A stretch of 38,312 nt of DNA from a virus: IMG/VR virus record IMGVR_UViG_3300034092_001507, positions 1 to 38,312 of that record; one strand, 5' to 3'. A program made the position numbers and the translations under genes. The stretch's first letter is position 1. Each line of letters opens with the position of its first letter. Positions 5,538 to 11,297 of the stretch are shown piece after piece. The notes below the pieces were generated by a model. That model was not told the origin of the DNA. It saw only the letters and a list, made by a program, of their open reading frames with translations, and searched no databases.

Positions 5538-5624
5538 ATGAAACCTTTCCTAATCATCATGCTTGGCCTATTCATATTTCTTAACTATATGGCCTACCTA
5601 CAACAGATAAGGATGACTGGATAA
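5538..5624 (+). CDS. Tiny membrane peptide (28 aa)
   Basis: MKPFLIIMLGLFIFLNYMAY... is one predicted membrane helix with a short polar tail. TATACT at 5526-5531 ends six bases before the ATG (leaderless pattern) and the stop couples by TAATG to the next gene. Function unknown. Confidence 0.55.
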   Translation: MKPFLIIMLGLFIFLNYMAYLQQIRMTG

Positions 5625-5731
5625 TGTTAGATGTCCTATGCTTTAACTGTGGTGGTATGTATCAAGTACCTTATGGGGTATCAAACCCTACATCCAAGTG
5701 TCCAAAATGCCAGGGTATCAAACCTCTTTAA
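5624..5731 (+). CDS. Zinc-ribbon mini-protein (35 aa)
   Basis: MLDVLCFNCGGMYQVPYGV... with CFNC at residues 6-9 and CPKC at 26-29: a minimal Cys4 zinc ribbon. TAATG-coupled to the membrane peptide. Its 3' end overlaps the convergent GIY-YIG-like gene by 14 bp. Confidence 0.65.
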   Translation: MLDVLCFNCGGMYQVPYGVSNPTSKCPKCQGIKPL

Positions 5732-6035
5732 TTGCTTTATTGACCATACGGATCAAGGCCCTACGAGTTATCTTTGAGGCATCAAAGGTCTCTGTGTATC
5801 CGCTTTGAGGCATATCTGCCTTATCCAGAAAATGTCCATATCTTTCCCTTAGTGTTCTTAGTACTAGGGTTTCGACCTTTCTTGCCTTATCCCGTTCGAA
5901 AAAATGCCAATACTTAATTAGTATCCAACCCTTGGTCCTATGGCTTGCAAACCTTCTTCCGCTTATATCTGATATACCTACCTTGACAGCCTTATGTAGT
6001 GGGCTGTATAGTATATATAAGACTGCTTCATCCAT
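5718..6035 (-). CDS. GIY-YIG / T5orf172-like nuclease-type protein
   Basis: 105 residues from the ATG at 6035. The N-terminus AVLYILYSPLHKAVKVGIS carries the family's Y...Y/KVG strands. It is followed by an Arg-rich segment (RRFASHRTKGW), a Glu in VETLVLRTLRERYG, and the GYTETF motif typical of T5orf172/Mug113 relatives. Such domains cut DNA in homing endonucleases, but many phage forms are uncharacterised. It is the only leftward gene in the left 11.7 kb, pointing to insertion of an autonomous unit. The upstream extension of the frame to 6119 is rejected because TATAAT lies six bases before this ATG. Confidence 0.7.
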   Translation of the reverse strand: MDEAVLYILYSPLHKAVKVGISDISGRRFASHRTKGWILIKYWHFFERDKARKVETLVLRTLRERYGHFLDKADMPQSGYTETFDASKITRRALIRMVNKAIKEV

Positions 6036-6041
6036 AGGTTC

Positions 6042-6047
6042 ATTATA
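6042..6047 (-). promoter_or_regulatory. Leaderless -10 element of the GIY-YIG-like gene
   Basis: TATAAT on the minus strand ends six bases before the ATG at 6035. No good -35. It lies immediately beside the divergent -35 TTGACA at 6049-6054, so the two promoters must compete for RNA polymerase. Confidence 0.55.
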
Positions 6048-6048
6048 C

Positions 6049-6077
6049 TTGACATACCGTGGCAAATTTGATATGAT
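6049..6077 (+). promoter_or_regulatory. Leaderless promoter of the 6.08 kb gene
   Basis: TTGACA (6049-6054), 17 bp, TATGAT (6072-6077), then six bases and the ATG at 6084. Confidence 0.65.
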
Positions 6078-6083
6078 TGGTTT

Positions 6084-6317
6084 ATGATTACTAAAAAAAA
6101 TAAGAAGCAAATGCACCAATACGAAGAGGATTTTGTCTTTGTCCTAGAAAACCTCAAAAATGATATCACTAGATATCTTCAGGTTGCCAAGTCTGAGGAT
6201 GTATCACATAATGATATTACCAGAACCATATCTTTGATTAATTGGACTGCCAGAACAGTTGCAGAAAATAGGGATGAGTTAGAGTTTAAGATTATGTACG
6301 CTAAGGAGCAGTCATGA
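6084..6317 (+). CDS. Hypothetical helical protein (77 aa)
   Basis: Basic N-terminus MITKKNKKQMHQYEED followed by mixed-charge helices. The start is set by the leaderless promoter. The stop overlaps the next ATG (ATGA). Function unknown. Confidence 0.75.
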   Translation: MITKKNKKQMHQYEEDFVFVLENLKNDITRYLQVAKSEDVSHNDITRTISLINWTARTVAENRDELEFKIMYAKEQS

Positions 6318-6529
6318 AAAGTTCACTTTGTGCTTATAAGCGTGGAGAGCCTTACTTTACCAGTTACCATTGGTGTAATGAATGCCCACCTTCTGATGAA
6401 TACCGTGCTCTTGAAAAGCAACAAAAACTAGATTGGGCTAAGGCCAATAAGGAAAGAGATGCTGCTTGGAAGACAAAGAATGCACGAAGGATCAAGCATG
6501 ACAAGTCATTGGCGGACAAGGGTTTCTAA
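6314..6529 (+). CDS. Small Cys-containing basic protein (71 aa)
   Basis: Three Cys in the first 25 residues (C6, then CNEC) could bind metal. The C-terminal half is Lys/Arg-rich (KTKNARRIKHDKSLADKG) and probably contacts nucleic acid. ATGA-coupled to its predecessor. A GCCCC/GGGGC stem (CCCCTGTGGGGC) follows at 6540-6550. Function unknown. Confidence 0.7.
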   Translation: MKSSLCAYKRGEPYFTSYHWCNECPPSDEYRALEKQQKLDWAKANKERDAAWKTKNARRIKHDKSLADKGF

Positions 6530-6596
6530 CCAATATTGCCCCTGTGGGGCATGTGGGGGTTTGTTACCTCTATTTTTCGCCGAACTCTAAACGTGA

Positions 6597-6602
6597 TATA
6601 AT
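6597..6602 (+). promoter_or_regulatory. Leaderless -10 element of the 6.6 kb gene
   Basis: TATAAT ends six bases before the ATG at 6609. The -35 position holds only TTTCGC. Confidence 0.5.
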
Positions 6603-6608
6603 AATTAG

Positions 6609-6734
6609 ATGGAAAAGTCTAAATGTTATTTTTGCGAAAAAGAGGCAACTCATTACGATATTGTCGTAAATCACGCTAACTGGATAGTCGCTGATGTGTG
6701 TATGACCCACCTATCTATGGGTCTTGTTTCCTAA
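6609..6734 (+). CDS. Zinc-binding mini-protein (41 aa)
   Basis: MEKSKCYFCEKEATHYDIV... with CYFC, then HANW and CMTH, a Cys/His pattern for one zinc ion resembling DUF7455-like half-domains. The start is fixed by the TATAAT six bases upstream, with no Shine-Dalgarno. Confidence 0.6.
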   Translation: MEKSKCYFCEKEATHYDIVVNHANWIVADVCMTHLSMGLVS

Positions 6735-6737
6735 GAC

Positions 6738-6766
6738 TTGACACTCATGCCCACATAGGGTATTAT
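6738..6766 (+). promoter_or_regulatory. Leaderless promoter of the 6.77 kb gene
   Basis: TTGACA (6738-6743), 17 bp, TATTAT (6761-6766), six bases, then ATG at 6773. It begins 4 bp after the previous stop codon. Confidence 0.7.
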
Positions 6767-6772
6767 TATAGT

Positions 6773-6916
6773 ATGACCAATCAAGAAATATCTGATCTAT
6801 TAAACCAGGAATCCTATCGTATTTGGGACACAACTAAGGTTATTAAGAACCAAGACTATCATGATGGCCTTGTTAAGGGTCTAAAAATGGCTGCTCAATA
6901 TGTGGCTAAACTATGA
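6773..6916 (+). CDS. Small hypothetical protein (47 aa)
   Basis: MTNQEISDLLNQESYRIWD..., an amphipathic helical protein. The frame is open further upstream to 6698, but that part covers the promoter, so the ATG at 6773 is chosen. ATGA-coupled to the next gene. Function unknown. Confidence 0.65.
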   Translation: MTNQEISDLLNQESYRIWDTTKVIKNQDYHDGLVKGLKMAAQYVAKL

Positions 6917-7122
6917 TTACTAACATGGAAATCCCAGATCCATTTCAAACCTTTGTAGCCAAGAAGTATGCTAACGCTAAGGGTGCTGTGTATGACTTCT
7001 TTAGTGGTGAATGGTCTTTTAGATGTTCTACATGTAAGGAAGACTTGTTTGCTCCCTCCCGCAAAATTATGACAAAAATTCGTTTATACCATACAAGAAA
7101 TGAGTGCCTAGGTGGATACTGA
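6913..7122 (+). CDS. Small zinc-finger-like protein (69 aa)
   Basis: CSTC at about residues 38-41 and HTRNEC near the C-terminus fit a C2HC-type zinc site. Preceded by an aromatic segment (YDFFSGEWSFR). ATGA overlap with the upstream gene. Function unknown. Confidence 0.7.
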   Translation: MITNMEIPDPFQTFVAKKYANAKGAVYDFFSGEWSFRCSTCKEDLFAPSRKIMTKIRLYHTRNECLGGY

Positions 7123-7234
7123 ACAAACCTTCGACCAAGAGTTTAGTGTTGAAGAGATTACGAACGCTATAGTTAATCAGGCTAAGGCTGAGGTCAAGTC
7201 TAAGTTTGGCAACAAGAAGAGGCATAGGCAATGA
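7112..7234 (+). CDS. Small hypothetical protein (40 aa, GTG start)
   Basis: VDTEQTFDQEFSVEEITNAIV... acidic first half and basic end (KSKFGNKKRHRQ). It overlaps the preceding gene by 11 nt and couples to the next through ATGA. The start codon is the least certain part. Confidence 0.5.
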   Translation: MDTEQTFDQEFSVEEITNAIVNQAKAEVKSKFGNKKRHRQ

Positions 7235-7332
7235 TCTGCAAAACCTGCGGGATGAACAAAGAAAACATTGAGTACTGGGATACCCATCAAACTATGAGTG
7301 ATTACAGGGTGTGGTGTGCCAAAAGAGTGTAG
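7231..7332 (+). CDS. Small Cys-containing peptide (33 aa)
   Basis: MICKTCGMNKENIEYW... with CKTC at residues 3-6 and a single later Cys. ATGA-coupled to the previous gene. It may be half of a zinc-ribbon unit. Function unknown. Confidence 0.5.
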   Translation: MICKTCGMNKENIEYWDTHQTMSDYRVWCAKRV

Positions 7333-7345
7333 TCATACTTGGTAT

Positions 7346-7417
7346 ATGCGTGAGAATGGTATACAATGTACTAAATGCTTAATTTTATGGGATAGGAGTA
7401 TGGATGAAAGAGCCTAA
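7346..7417 (+). CDS. Possible 23-aa Cys-pair peptide
   Basis: MRENGIQCTKCLILWDRSMDERA has one CxxC and follows a weak -10-like CATACT with the same six-base gap seen at leaderless genes. It is so short that translation is doubtful. It could be the remnant of a longer zinc-ribbon gene. Confidence 0.3.
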   Translation: MRENGIQCTKCLILWDRSMDERA

Positions 7418-7529
7418 GATAGCCCAAATGGACTGGCGTAGCCTTGGCTATTGGCCTGTATGGAAAGATGGAAAGAAAGTGTGGGTGCCTAAAGATGATA
7501 AATCATTCAACCAAGACAGAAAGAACTAA
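7404..7529 (+). CDS. Small Trp/Lys-rich protein (41 aa)
   Basis: MKEPKIAQMDWRSLGYWPVW... ends FNQDRKN. A clear ribosome site (AGGAG at 7395-7399) sits five bases before the ATG. It overlaps the start of the following gene by 35 nt in another frame. Function unknown. Confidence 0.6.
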   Translation: MKEPKIAQMDWRSLGYWPVWKDGKKVWVPKDDKSFNQDRKN

Positions 7530-7818
7530 GATACTTCCATTACGATGGATCGGTAATATTTCTGGAGAGTTTGCTGGGAATCATTTAGTTAAGTGTGTTA
7601 ATATGGATGAACATCAGGAGCATGGGTGGCAATATAAATACCACGCAAAAATGTGGAAGTATCTTAACAAACCTTACGAGTGGTGGGGAACCTATTACAC
7701 CATAGACATGGAGGCTTGGAAAAAAGAGTTGGATCAGATCAAAATTGATATGTCTGATTCAGGATGGGACGATTATGATGAATTTGGTAAAGCATATTGG
7801 GATAAGGATAAAGAATGA
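7495..7818 (+). CDS. Hypothetical protein rich in aromatic residues (107 aa)
   Basis: MINHSTKTERTKILPLRWIG... with HGWQYKYHAKMWKY and YEWWGTYYTID. I choose the ATG at 7495; the frame extends to 7444 but then overlaps the preceding gene deeply. Acidic C-terminus. ATGA-coupled to the next gene. No family recognised. Confidence 0.7.
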   Translation: MINHSTKTERTKILPLRWIGNISGEFAGNHLVKCVNMDEHQEHGWQYKYHAKMWKYLNKPYEWWGTYYTIDMEAWKKELDQIKIDMSDSGWDDYDEFGKAYWDKDKE

Positions 7819-7988
7819 GTATAGATGAAATGGTATTGAGAGAGGAGATTGCAAAGGCTATTGAGTCTCTTCCTATTGAAGAGTCTGTAACTAATGCAAT
7901 TGGTATGAGAATGCTTGCAGCAAAGATTGCAAGAGGAGAAGATAATTATATGACAAGTATGTTTGAAAGACAGGAGGACTTCGAATGA
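7815..7988 (+). CDS. Small acidic helical protein (57 aa)
   Basis: MSIDEMVLREEIAKAIESLP... mostly helical. ATGA overlaps at both ends place it firmly in the 7.5-8.5 kb translational chain. Function unknown. Confidence 0.65.
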   Translation: MSIDEMVLREEIAKAIESLPIEESVTNAIGMRMLAAKIARGEDNYMTSMFERQEDFE

Positions 7989-8074
7989 TTAGTGCACTAT
8001 TTTTAATTCCAGCATTTATTTTAGGGTATGCTGCCTGCTATTTTATTATGACTTATAATGTTAATCAAGATTGA
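7985..8074 (+). CDS. Tiny membrane peptide (29 aa)
   Basis: MISALFLIPAFILGYAACYF... one membrane helix and a short polar tail. ATGA-coupled to the upstream gene and overlapping the HAD gene by 17 nt. Function unknown. Confidence 0.6.
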   Translation: MISALFLIPAFILGYAACYFIMTYNVNQD

Positions 8075-8525
8075 TAACAGGCCAACCGCCTACATATTTG
8101 ATGTAGATGGTACTCTAGCCAATGTAGATCCCTACCTGCACCATGTTCGTGGCTCTAATAGGGACTACGATGCCTTTCATGAGGCTTCTATAGATGCCCT
8201 GCCAAATTTGGAAGTAGTTGAGATGTTAAATAATGCTGTTGCAGATCAGCATGCTATTCTTATTGTAACTTCTCGTAAAGATAAGTGGCGTGGGCTAACA
8301 TCTATGTGGCTTGCAAAAAATAATCTAAGGTCTCATGCTTTATTTATGAGATCAGACGAAGACAACAGACCAGACTATGAGGTTAAAAGAGATATACTTC
8401 ACAAGATTAATAATCATTGGAAAGTTCTTCATGCGGTAGATGACAACCCAAATGTTATCAGGTTATGGGAAGATAACCAAATTCCTACTACTAAGATTGG
8501 TACGTGGGATGGAGATAAGTCTTGA
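8058..8525 (+). CDS. HAD-superfamily phosphatase (polynucleotide kinase 3'-phosphatase-like)
   Basis: 155 residues. Motif I FDVDGTLA places the nucleophile at D15 and the acid/base at D17. Motif II is the Thr/Ser in IVTSRKDK near residue 72. Motif III/IV is the Lys region YEVKRDIL plus HAVDDNPNVI, giving acidic Mg ligands. This spacing and the RKDKWR segment match the phosphatase domain of T4 Pnkp and related phage proteins; the kinase half is absent. A role in DNA/RNA end repair or nucleotide salvage is an inference. The start overlaps the membrane-peptide gene. Confidence 0.8.
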   Translation: MLIKIDNRPTAYIFDVDGTLANVDPYLHHVRGSNRDYDAFHEASIDALPNLEVVEMLNNAVADQHAILIVTSRKDKWRGLTSMWLAKNNLRSHALFMRSDEDNRPDYEVKRDILHKINNHWKVLHAVDDNPNVIRLWEDNQIPTTKIGTWDGDKS

Positions 8526-8550
8526 CTTACAGAATAGAAAGTGGTATCAT
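8522..8550 (+). promoter_or_regulatory. Leaderless promoter of the 8.56 kb gene
   Basis: TTGACT (8522-8527), 17 bp, TATCAT (8545-8550), six bases, then the ATG at 8557. The -35 overlaps the stop of the HAD gene. Confidence 0.65.
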
Positions 8551-8556
8551 TAGTAT

Positions 8557-8691
8557 ATGAGCAAACGAATTAAAAAAGTATACAAGTGTAATGAATGTGA
8601 AACTATGATCACTATTGTTACAAAGGTTCATGAACTTCCAGAATCAATTATTTGTCCATGTGACAATATATCAGAAAGTCAGGGGCAGTAA
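8557..8691 (+). CDS. Zinc-ribbon mini-protein (44 aa)
   Basis: MSKRIKKVYKCNECETMI... with CNEC at residues 11-14 and CPC at 33-35: another minimal zinc ribbon with a basic head. Leaderless start; TAATG couples it to the next gene. Confidence 0.65.
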   Translation: MSKRIKKVYKCNECETMITIVTKVHELPESIICPCDNISESQGQ

Positions 8692-8843
8692 TGAAGAAGT
8701 CTAACAACAAAGTATCTCAGCACAAGATCAAAAGAGCAAACAAAAACAAAAAAAGAATACAGGCTAAGCCATACCTATCAAGGTTTGAGCGTAAGCAAAA
8801 GTCAATTAGAGAAGGAATCATATTTTCTGCTTTAAACTCTTAA
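8691..8843 (+). CDS. Very basic small protein (50 aa)
   Basis: MKKSNNKVSQHKIKRANKNK..., with Lys and Arg making up about a third of the chain, suggests RNA or DNA binding. TAATG-coupled to the zinc-ribbon gene. Function unknown. Confidence 0.6.
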   Translation: MKKSNNKVSQHKIKRANKNKKRIQAKPYLSRFERKQKSIREGIIFSALNS

Positions 8844-8866
8844 CTAAATAAAGATTAGGAAGTGCT

Positions 8867-9010
8867 ATGGTTGATTACGATAAGTTAAAAAAAATTCCAG
8901 ATGATTTAAAGCATCACATAATTAAAGAACATATGAAAACCTACTACCATTGGACAGTTGGGTTTTTATGCTTTTTAATTGGAACATTTTTTGGATTACT
9001 AATTAAATAA
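8867..9010 (+). CDS. Small single-pass membrane protein (47 aa)
   Basis: A charged N-terminal half (MVDYDKLKKIPDDLKHH) precedes one membrane helix (WTVGFLCFLIGTFFGLLI). Ribosome site TAGGAAG lies upstream of the ATG. It ends just before a tRNA. Function unknown. Confidence 0.65.
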   Translation: MVDYDKLKKIPDDLKHHIIKEHMKTYYHWTVGFLCFLIGTFFGLLIK

Positions 9011-9016
9011 GGTCTA

Positions 9017-9091
9017 GCACCAGTAGCCAAGTTGGTTAAGGCACCGAACTCATAATTCGGCTATTCGTAGGTTCAAGTCCTACCTGGTGTA
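9017..9091 (+). tRNA. tRNA with anticodon CAU (elongator Met, or Ile2)
   Basis: Acceptor GCACCAG / CTGGTGT pairs with one terminal G-U. The anticodon stem CCGAA/TTCGG encloses CTCATAA. The paired first base argues against an initiator. Methionine is preferred because a separate tRNA-Ile(UAU) is present, but a lysidine-type Ile2 cannot be excluded by eye. Confidence 0.9.
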
Positions 9092-9092
9092 C

Positions 9093-9121
9093 TTGACATA
9101 CCGTGCAGAATTCGGTATACT
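9093..9121 (+). promoter_or_regulatory. Promoter of the secreted-protein gene
   Basis: TTGACA (9093-9098), 17 bp, TATACT (9116-9121), starting two bases after the tRNA. The leader carries AAAGGA before the ATG at 9151. Confidence 0.75.
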
Positions 9122-9150
9122 TATAACATAACTACTAACAAAGGATTAAA

Positions 9151-9927
9151 ATGAAGAAAATTGCTTTCATACTATCACTACTTGTATTTTCTGGGGGTTT
9201 TACTCCAGCACATGCAAATGAAATTTCAAAGTATGTTAACTTTATTACACCAATTACCACAACTCAGTATGAACTTCCTTCTGCACAAGGCATATCAGAA
9301 AGAAAAGAATATGAGTTTTTAATTAGATTCTCCGATCCTGTAGGAGAGGTTAGCGTTATTAATTTAGGCCTCTACGATGCAAGCAATAAAGAAATTAGTT
9401 TTGATCAACATATGAACCTAACATTTTGGCGAGAAGCATACTCTGTAGTAGAAAGCAAAGAGTTCAGAATCTATGGATATGAGTCAAAAGAAATTAAACT
9501 TCCACTAACATTAAAAATTCAAGTAAAGTTTCTTGACTCTGCTGGAAAGTTAAGTCTGCATCAGTCATATCCAATGAATTTTATACCTAATCAGTCTGAT
9601 GTCATTAAGGCTGCTGAAGAGGCAAAAGCCAAGGCAGAGGCAGAGGCAAAAGCAATTGCAGATGCTGCTGCAAAAGCAGCAATTGATGCAAAGATTGTTG
9701 CTGATGCAAAGGCTGCAGGAGATGCTGCTGCTGCTTTTTGGAACAAGGCTGCCGAAGAACTAAAGGCTAAGCAAGAAGAGCAATTAAGGATTGCGCTTGA
9801 GGCTGCTATTAAGAAAGCGATTGTTGGTAAATCATGCAGTAAGTTAAGACAAAAGCAGGTGTATGGTGGAGCAAAGTTCACATGCGTTAAGTCTGGAAAG
9901 AAGTTGGTTTGGAAACGAACCTACTAA
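9151..9927 (+). CDS. Secreted Ala/Lys-rich coiled-coil protein
   Basis: 258 residues. A Sec signal peptide (MKKIAFILSLLVF...TPAHA) is followed by a beta-rich domain to about 150, an Ala/Lys/Glu coiled coil (about 150-220), and a C-terminal module with two Cys (C229 and C245 region, ending KSGKKLVWKRTY). That last module resembles the repeated Cys/Lys/Trp tails of surface proteins in Nanopelagicales actinobacteria, which I recall as frequent there. It may have been taken from a host and displayed on the host surface, for example for superinfection exclusion (inference). It has its own promoter and ribosome site. Confidence 0.7.
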   Translation: MKKIAFILSLLVFSGGFTPAHANEISKYVNFITPITTTQYELPSAQGISERKEYEFLIRFSDPVGEVSVINLGLYDASNKEISFDQHMNLTFWREAYSVVESKEFRIYGYESKEIKLPLTLKIQVKFLDSAGKLSLHQSYPMNFIPNQSDVIKAAEEAKAKAEAEAKAIADAAAKAAIDAKIVADAKAAGDAAAAFWNKAAEELKAKQEEQLRIALEAAIKKAIVGKSCSKLRQKQVYGGAKFTCVKSGKKLVWKRTY

Positions 9928-9962
9928 ATATTTCCTAAAATCCTGCGGGATATAAAAGGTTT

Positions 9963-10036
9963 ACATCTGTAACTCAGTTGGTTAGAGTACCTGCCTTATA
10001 TGCAGAGAGCCGAAGGTTCAAGTCCTTCCAGATGTA
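9963..10036 (+). tRNA. tRNA-Ile (anticodon UAU, reads AUA)
   Basis: Acceptor ACATCTG/CAGATGT pairs perfectly. D-stem ACTC/GAGT. The anticodon loop CTTATAT is closed by CCTGC/GCAGA (outer pair C-A mismatched), giving UAU at 9997-9999. T-arm GGTTCAAGTCC. Confidence 0.85.
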
Positions 10037-10040
10037 CGAT

Positions 10041-10111
10041 GCGGATGTTGCATATTGGTAGTGCCTCTGCCTTCCAAGCAGAAGGGGTGAGTTCGATTCT
10101 CATCATCCGCT
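10041..10111 (+). tRNA. tRNA-Gly (anticodon UCC)
   Basis: Acceptor GCGGATG/CATCCGC, perfect seven pairs. The anticodon stem TCTGC/GCAGA encloses CTTCCAA with UCC. T-arm includes GTTCGATTC. 71 nt with a short D-loop. Confidence 0.93.
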
Positions 10112-10115
10112 CCAA

Positions 10116-10188
10116 GTCTCCATCGTCTAGTGGCCCAGGACTCTGCCCTTTCACGGCAGCAACACGGATTCGAATTCCGTTGGAGATG
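10116..10188 (+). tRNA. tRNA-Glu (anticodon UUC)
   Basis: Acceptor GTCTCCA/TGGAGAT (one G-U). The anticodon stem CTGCC/GGCAG encloses CTTTCAC with UUC. T-arm contains ATTCGAATTC. Confidence 0.93.
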
Positions 10189-10192
10189 CTTT

Positions 10193-10265
10193 ACCTCTGT
10201 AGTTCAGTGGACAGAACGATGGACTTCTAAGCCATGCGTCGCAAGTTCGATTCTTGCCAGGGGTA
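10193..10265 (+). tRNA. tRNA-Arg (anticodon UCU)
   Basis: Acceptor ACCTCTG/CAGGGGT (one G-U). Anticodon loop CTTCTAA with UCU, stem ATGGA/GCCAT with one inner mismatch. It reads AGA, a codon expected to be common in an AT-rich phage. Confidence 0.9.
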
Positions 10266-10335
10266 CTTTATGATATAATATATTTACCTGCCCAAATGGG
10301 GGGTAATTAACTTATTCGCTTGAAAGGGGAATAAC

Positions 10336-10752
10336 ATGGTAACAAAGTACGCTATGGATCTGTTCAATGATCCTTTTTTTATTGGCTTTAACAGAGAGTT
10401 AAATCGCCTAAACACTGCACATAAAACAAACTCACAATCATATCCTCCGTATGATCTTATCAAACTAGATGAAGATACATATAAGATTTCACTTGCTGTC
10501 GCTGGGTTTTCTAAGGAAGATATTGATGTATCCGTAGACAATGGAACACTCATTATTAAGGGTGACATTGTTGAAGTCACAGATGCAGAGATAGTCCACA
10601 AGGGTATCGCAGGAAGAAAGTTCGTAAGATCTTTTGCACTGGGAGAATATATGGAAGTAACATCTGCAGAACTTAAGGACGGCATGCTACATGTCAATGT
10701 GGTTCGTATCGTTCCTGAAGAAAAGAAGCCTAAATCTATTAAAATTAAGTAG
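10336..10752 (+). CDS. Hsp20 / small heat-shock protein
   Basis: 138 residues, usual for the family. After a Phe-rich N-terminus (DLFNDPFFIGFNR) the alpha-crystallin domain runs from about 37 to 125: PYDLIKLDEDTYKISLAVAG, the KEDIDVSV strand, GTLIIKG, and the conserved FVRSFAL and LKDGMLHV segments. A C-terminal SIKIK carries the I-x-I anchor. Small heat-shock proteins hold unfolded proteins in soluble form; homologues are common in T4-like cyanophages and may assist virion assembly. AAAGGGGA precedes the ATG and TATAAT lies at 10274-10279 after the tRNA cluster. Confidence 0.92.
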   Translation: MVTKYAMDLFNDPFFIGFNRELNRLNTAHKTNSQSYPPYDLIKLDEDTYKISLAVAGFSKEDIDVSVDNGTLIIKGDIVEVTDAEIVHKGIAGRKFVRSFALGEYMEVTSAELKDGMLHVNVVRIVPEEKKPKSIKIK

Positions 10753-10854
10753 TATAATAGATAACATTCCGATATAAGACTTTAAAAGGTTTTACAACGG
10801 ATGCTCCTATGAGTGGAGAGTTAGCAGGAGTTGAATCTTCGTGGCTAATAGACC

Positions 10855-10879
10855 TGAGCAGTCGTCTATAAACTGCTCA
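10855..10879 (+). repeat. CTGAGCA/TGCTCA stem-loop element, copy 4
   Basis: TGAGCA (10855-10860) / TGCTCA (10874-10879), 13-nt loop ending AAAC. It lies in the 260-bp gap after Hsp20 and directly upstream of the TATAAT that may drive the structured RNA at 10904. Confidence 0.65.
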
Positions 10880-10894
10880 TTTCCTATGCTACAA

Positions 10895-10984
10895 TATAAT
10901 TGTCCCACACAGGACCTTAGTGATGGATTAGTTACCCATTGGATAGAGACCGTGGCGCAAGTCAGGTGAATTGCCTGTGTGGGG
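10895..10984 (+). ncRNA. Candidate structured RNA with three-way-junction fold
   Basis: TATAAT at 10895-10900 predicts a start near 10907. CCCACACAGG (10904-10913) pairs perfectly with CCTGTGTGGG (10974-10983). Inside, ACCT (10914-10917) pairs with AGGT (10964-10967), ATGG (10923-10926) with CCAT (10936-10939), and GAC (10948-10950) with GTC (10961-10963). No riboswitch or ncRNA family is recognised. It immediately precedes the HNH gene. Confidence 0.5.
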
Positions 10985-11012
10985 CCTAACATTTGGCGGT
11001 ATAATAATATCA

Positions 11013-11279
11013 ATGACTGACAAAGAGTTGGACCATTATAATAAGCAGCAGTATAAGAAGATGCTTGCTAAGATAAAAGAGGATTCTGGCTGTGTAGATT
11101 GTGGTGTTGGTAACCATATAATCCTAGACTTTGATCACATAAGAGACAAGAAATACAACATATCAAGAATGATCCATGATGGTTTTTCATGGAAGGCTAT
11201 AAAAAAAGAGATTGAAAAATGCGAAGTAGTTTGTGCCAACTGCCATAGGATAAGAACTCATAACCGTCTTGCTAGTTAA
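11013..11279 (+). CDS. HNH endonuclease-like protein
   Basis: 88 residues from ATG 11013; the in-frame extension upstream would run through the RNA stem. C27xxC30 and C74xxC77 form the structural zinc site. LDFDH (D41-H42) and the ANCH segment (N76, H78) supply HNH catalytic residues. The fold IILDFDHIRDKK...CEVVCANCHRIRT is the classic small phage HNH. It could be a free-standing homing nuclease or a packaging-associated HNH, but no terminase is nearby. TATAAT at 11000-11005 gives a nearly leaderless start. Confidence 0.85.
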   Translation: MTDKELDHYNKQQYKKMLAKIKEDSGCVDCGVGNHIILDFDHIRDKKYNISRMIHDGFSWKAIKKEIEKCEVVCANCHRIRTHNRLAS

Positions 11280-11285
11280 ATATGG

Positions 11286-11291
11286 TATACT
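11286..11291 (+). promoter_or_regulatory. Leaderless -10 element of the 11.3 kb gene
   Basis: TATACT ends six bases before the ATG at 11298. No recognisable -35. Confidence 0.45.
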
Positions 11292-11297
11292 GATAGT

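Noticed and set aside
9591-9881. Leftward Ala/Ser/Phe-rich frame of 96 codons
   Set aside because: Shadow of the Ala/Lys coiled coil in the secreted protein (GCA/GCT codons read backwards). No promoter or ribosome site.
10809-10871. Rightward 20-codon frame (MSGELAGVESSWLIDLSSRL)
   Set aside because: No ribosome site or coupling, and it ends inside the stem-loop repeat. Interesting wording but not supportable.
10807-11013. Leftward 68-codon frame over the Hsp20-HNH gap
   Set aside because: It covers the structured RNA stem and the stem-loop repeat on the opposite strand, without promoter or ribosome site.
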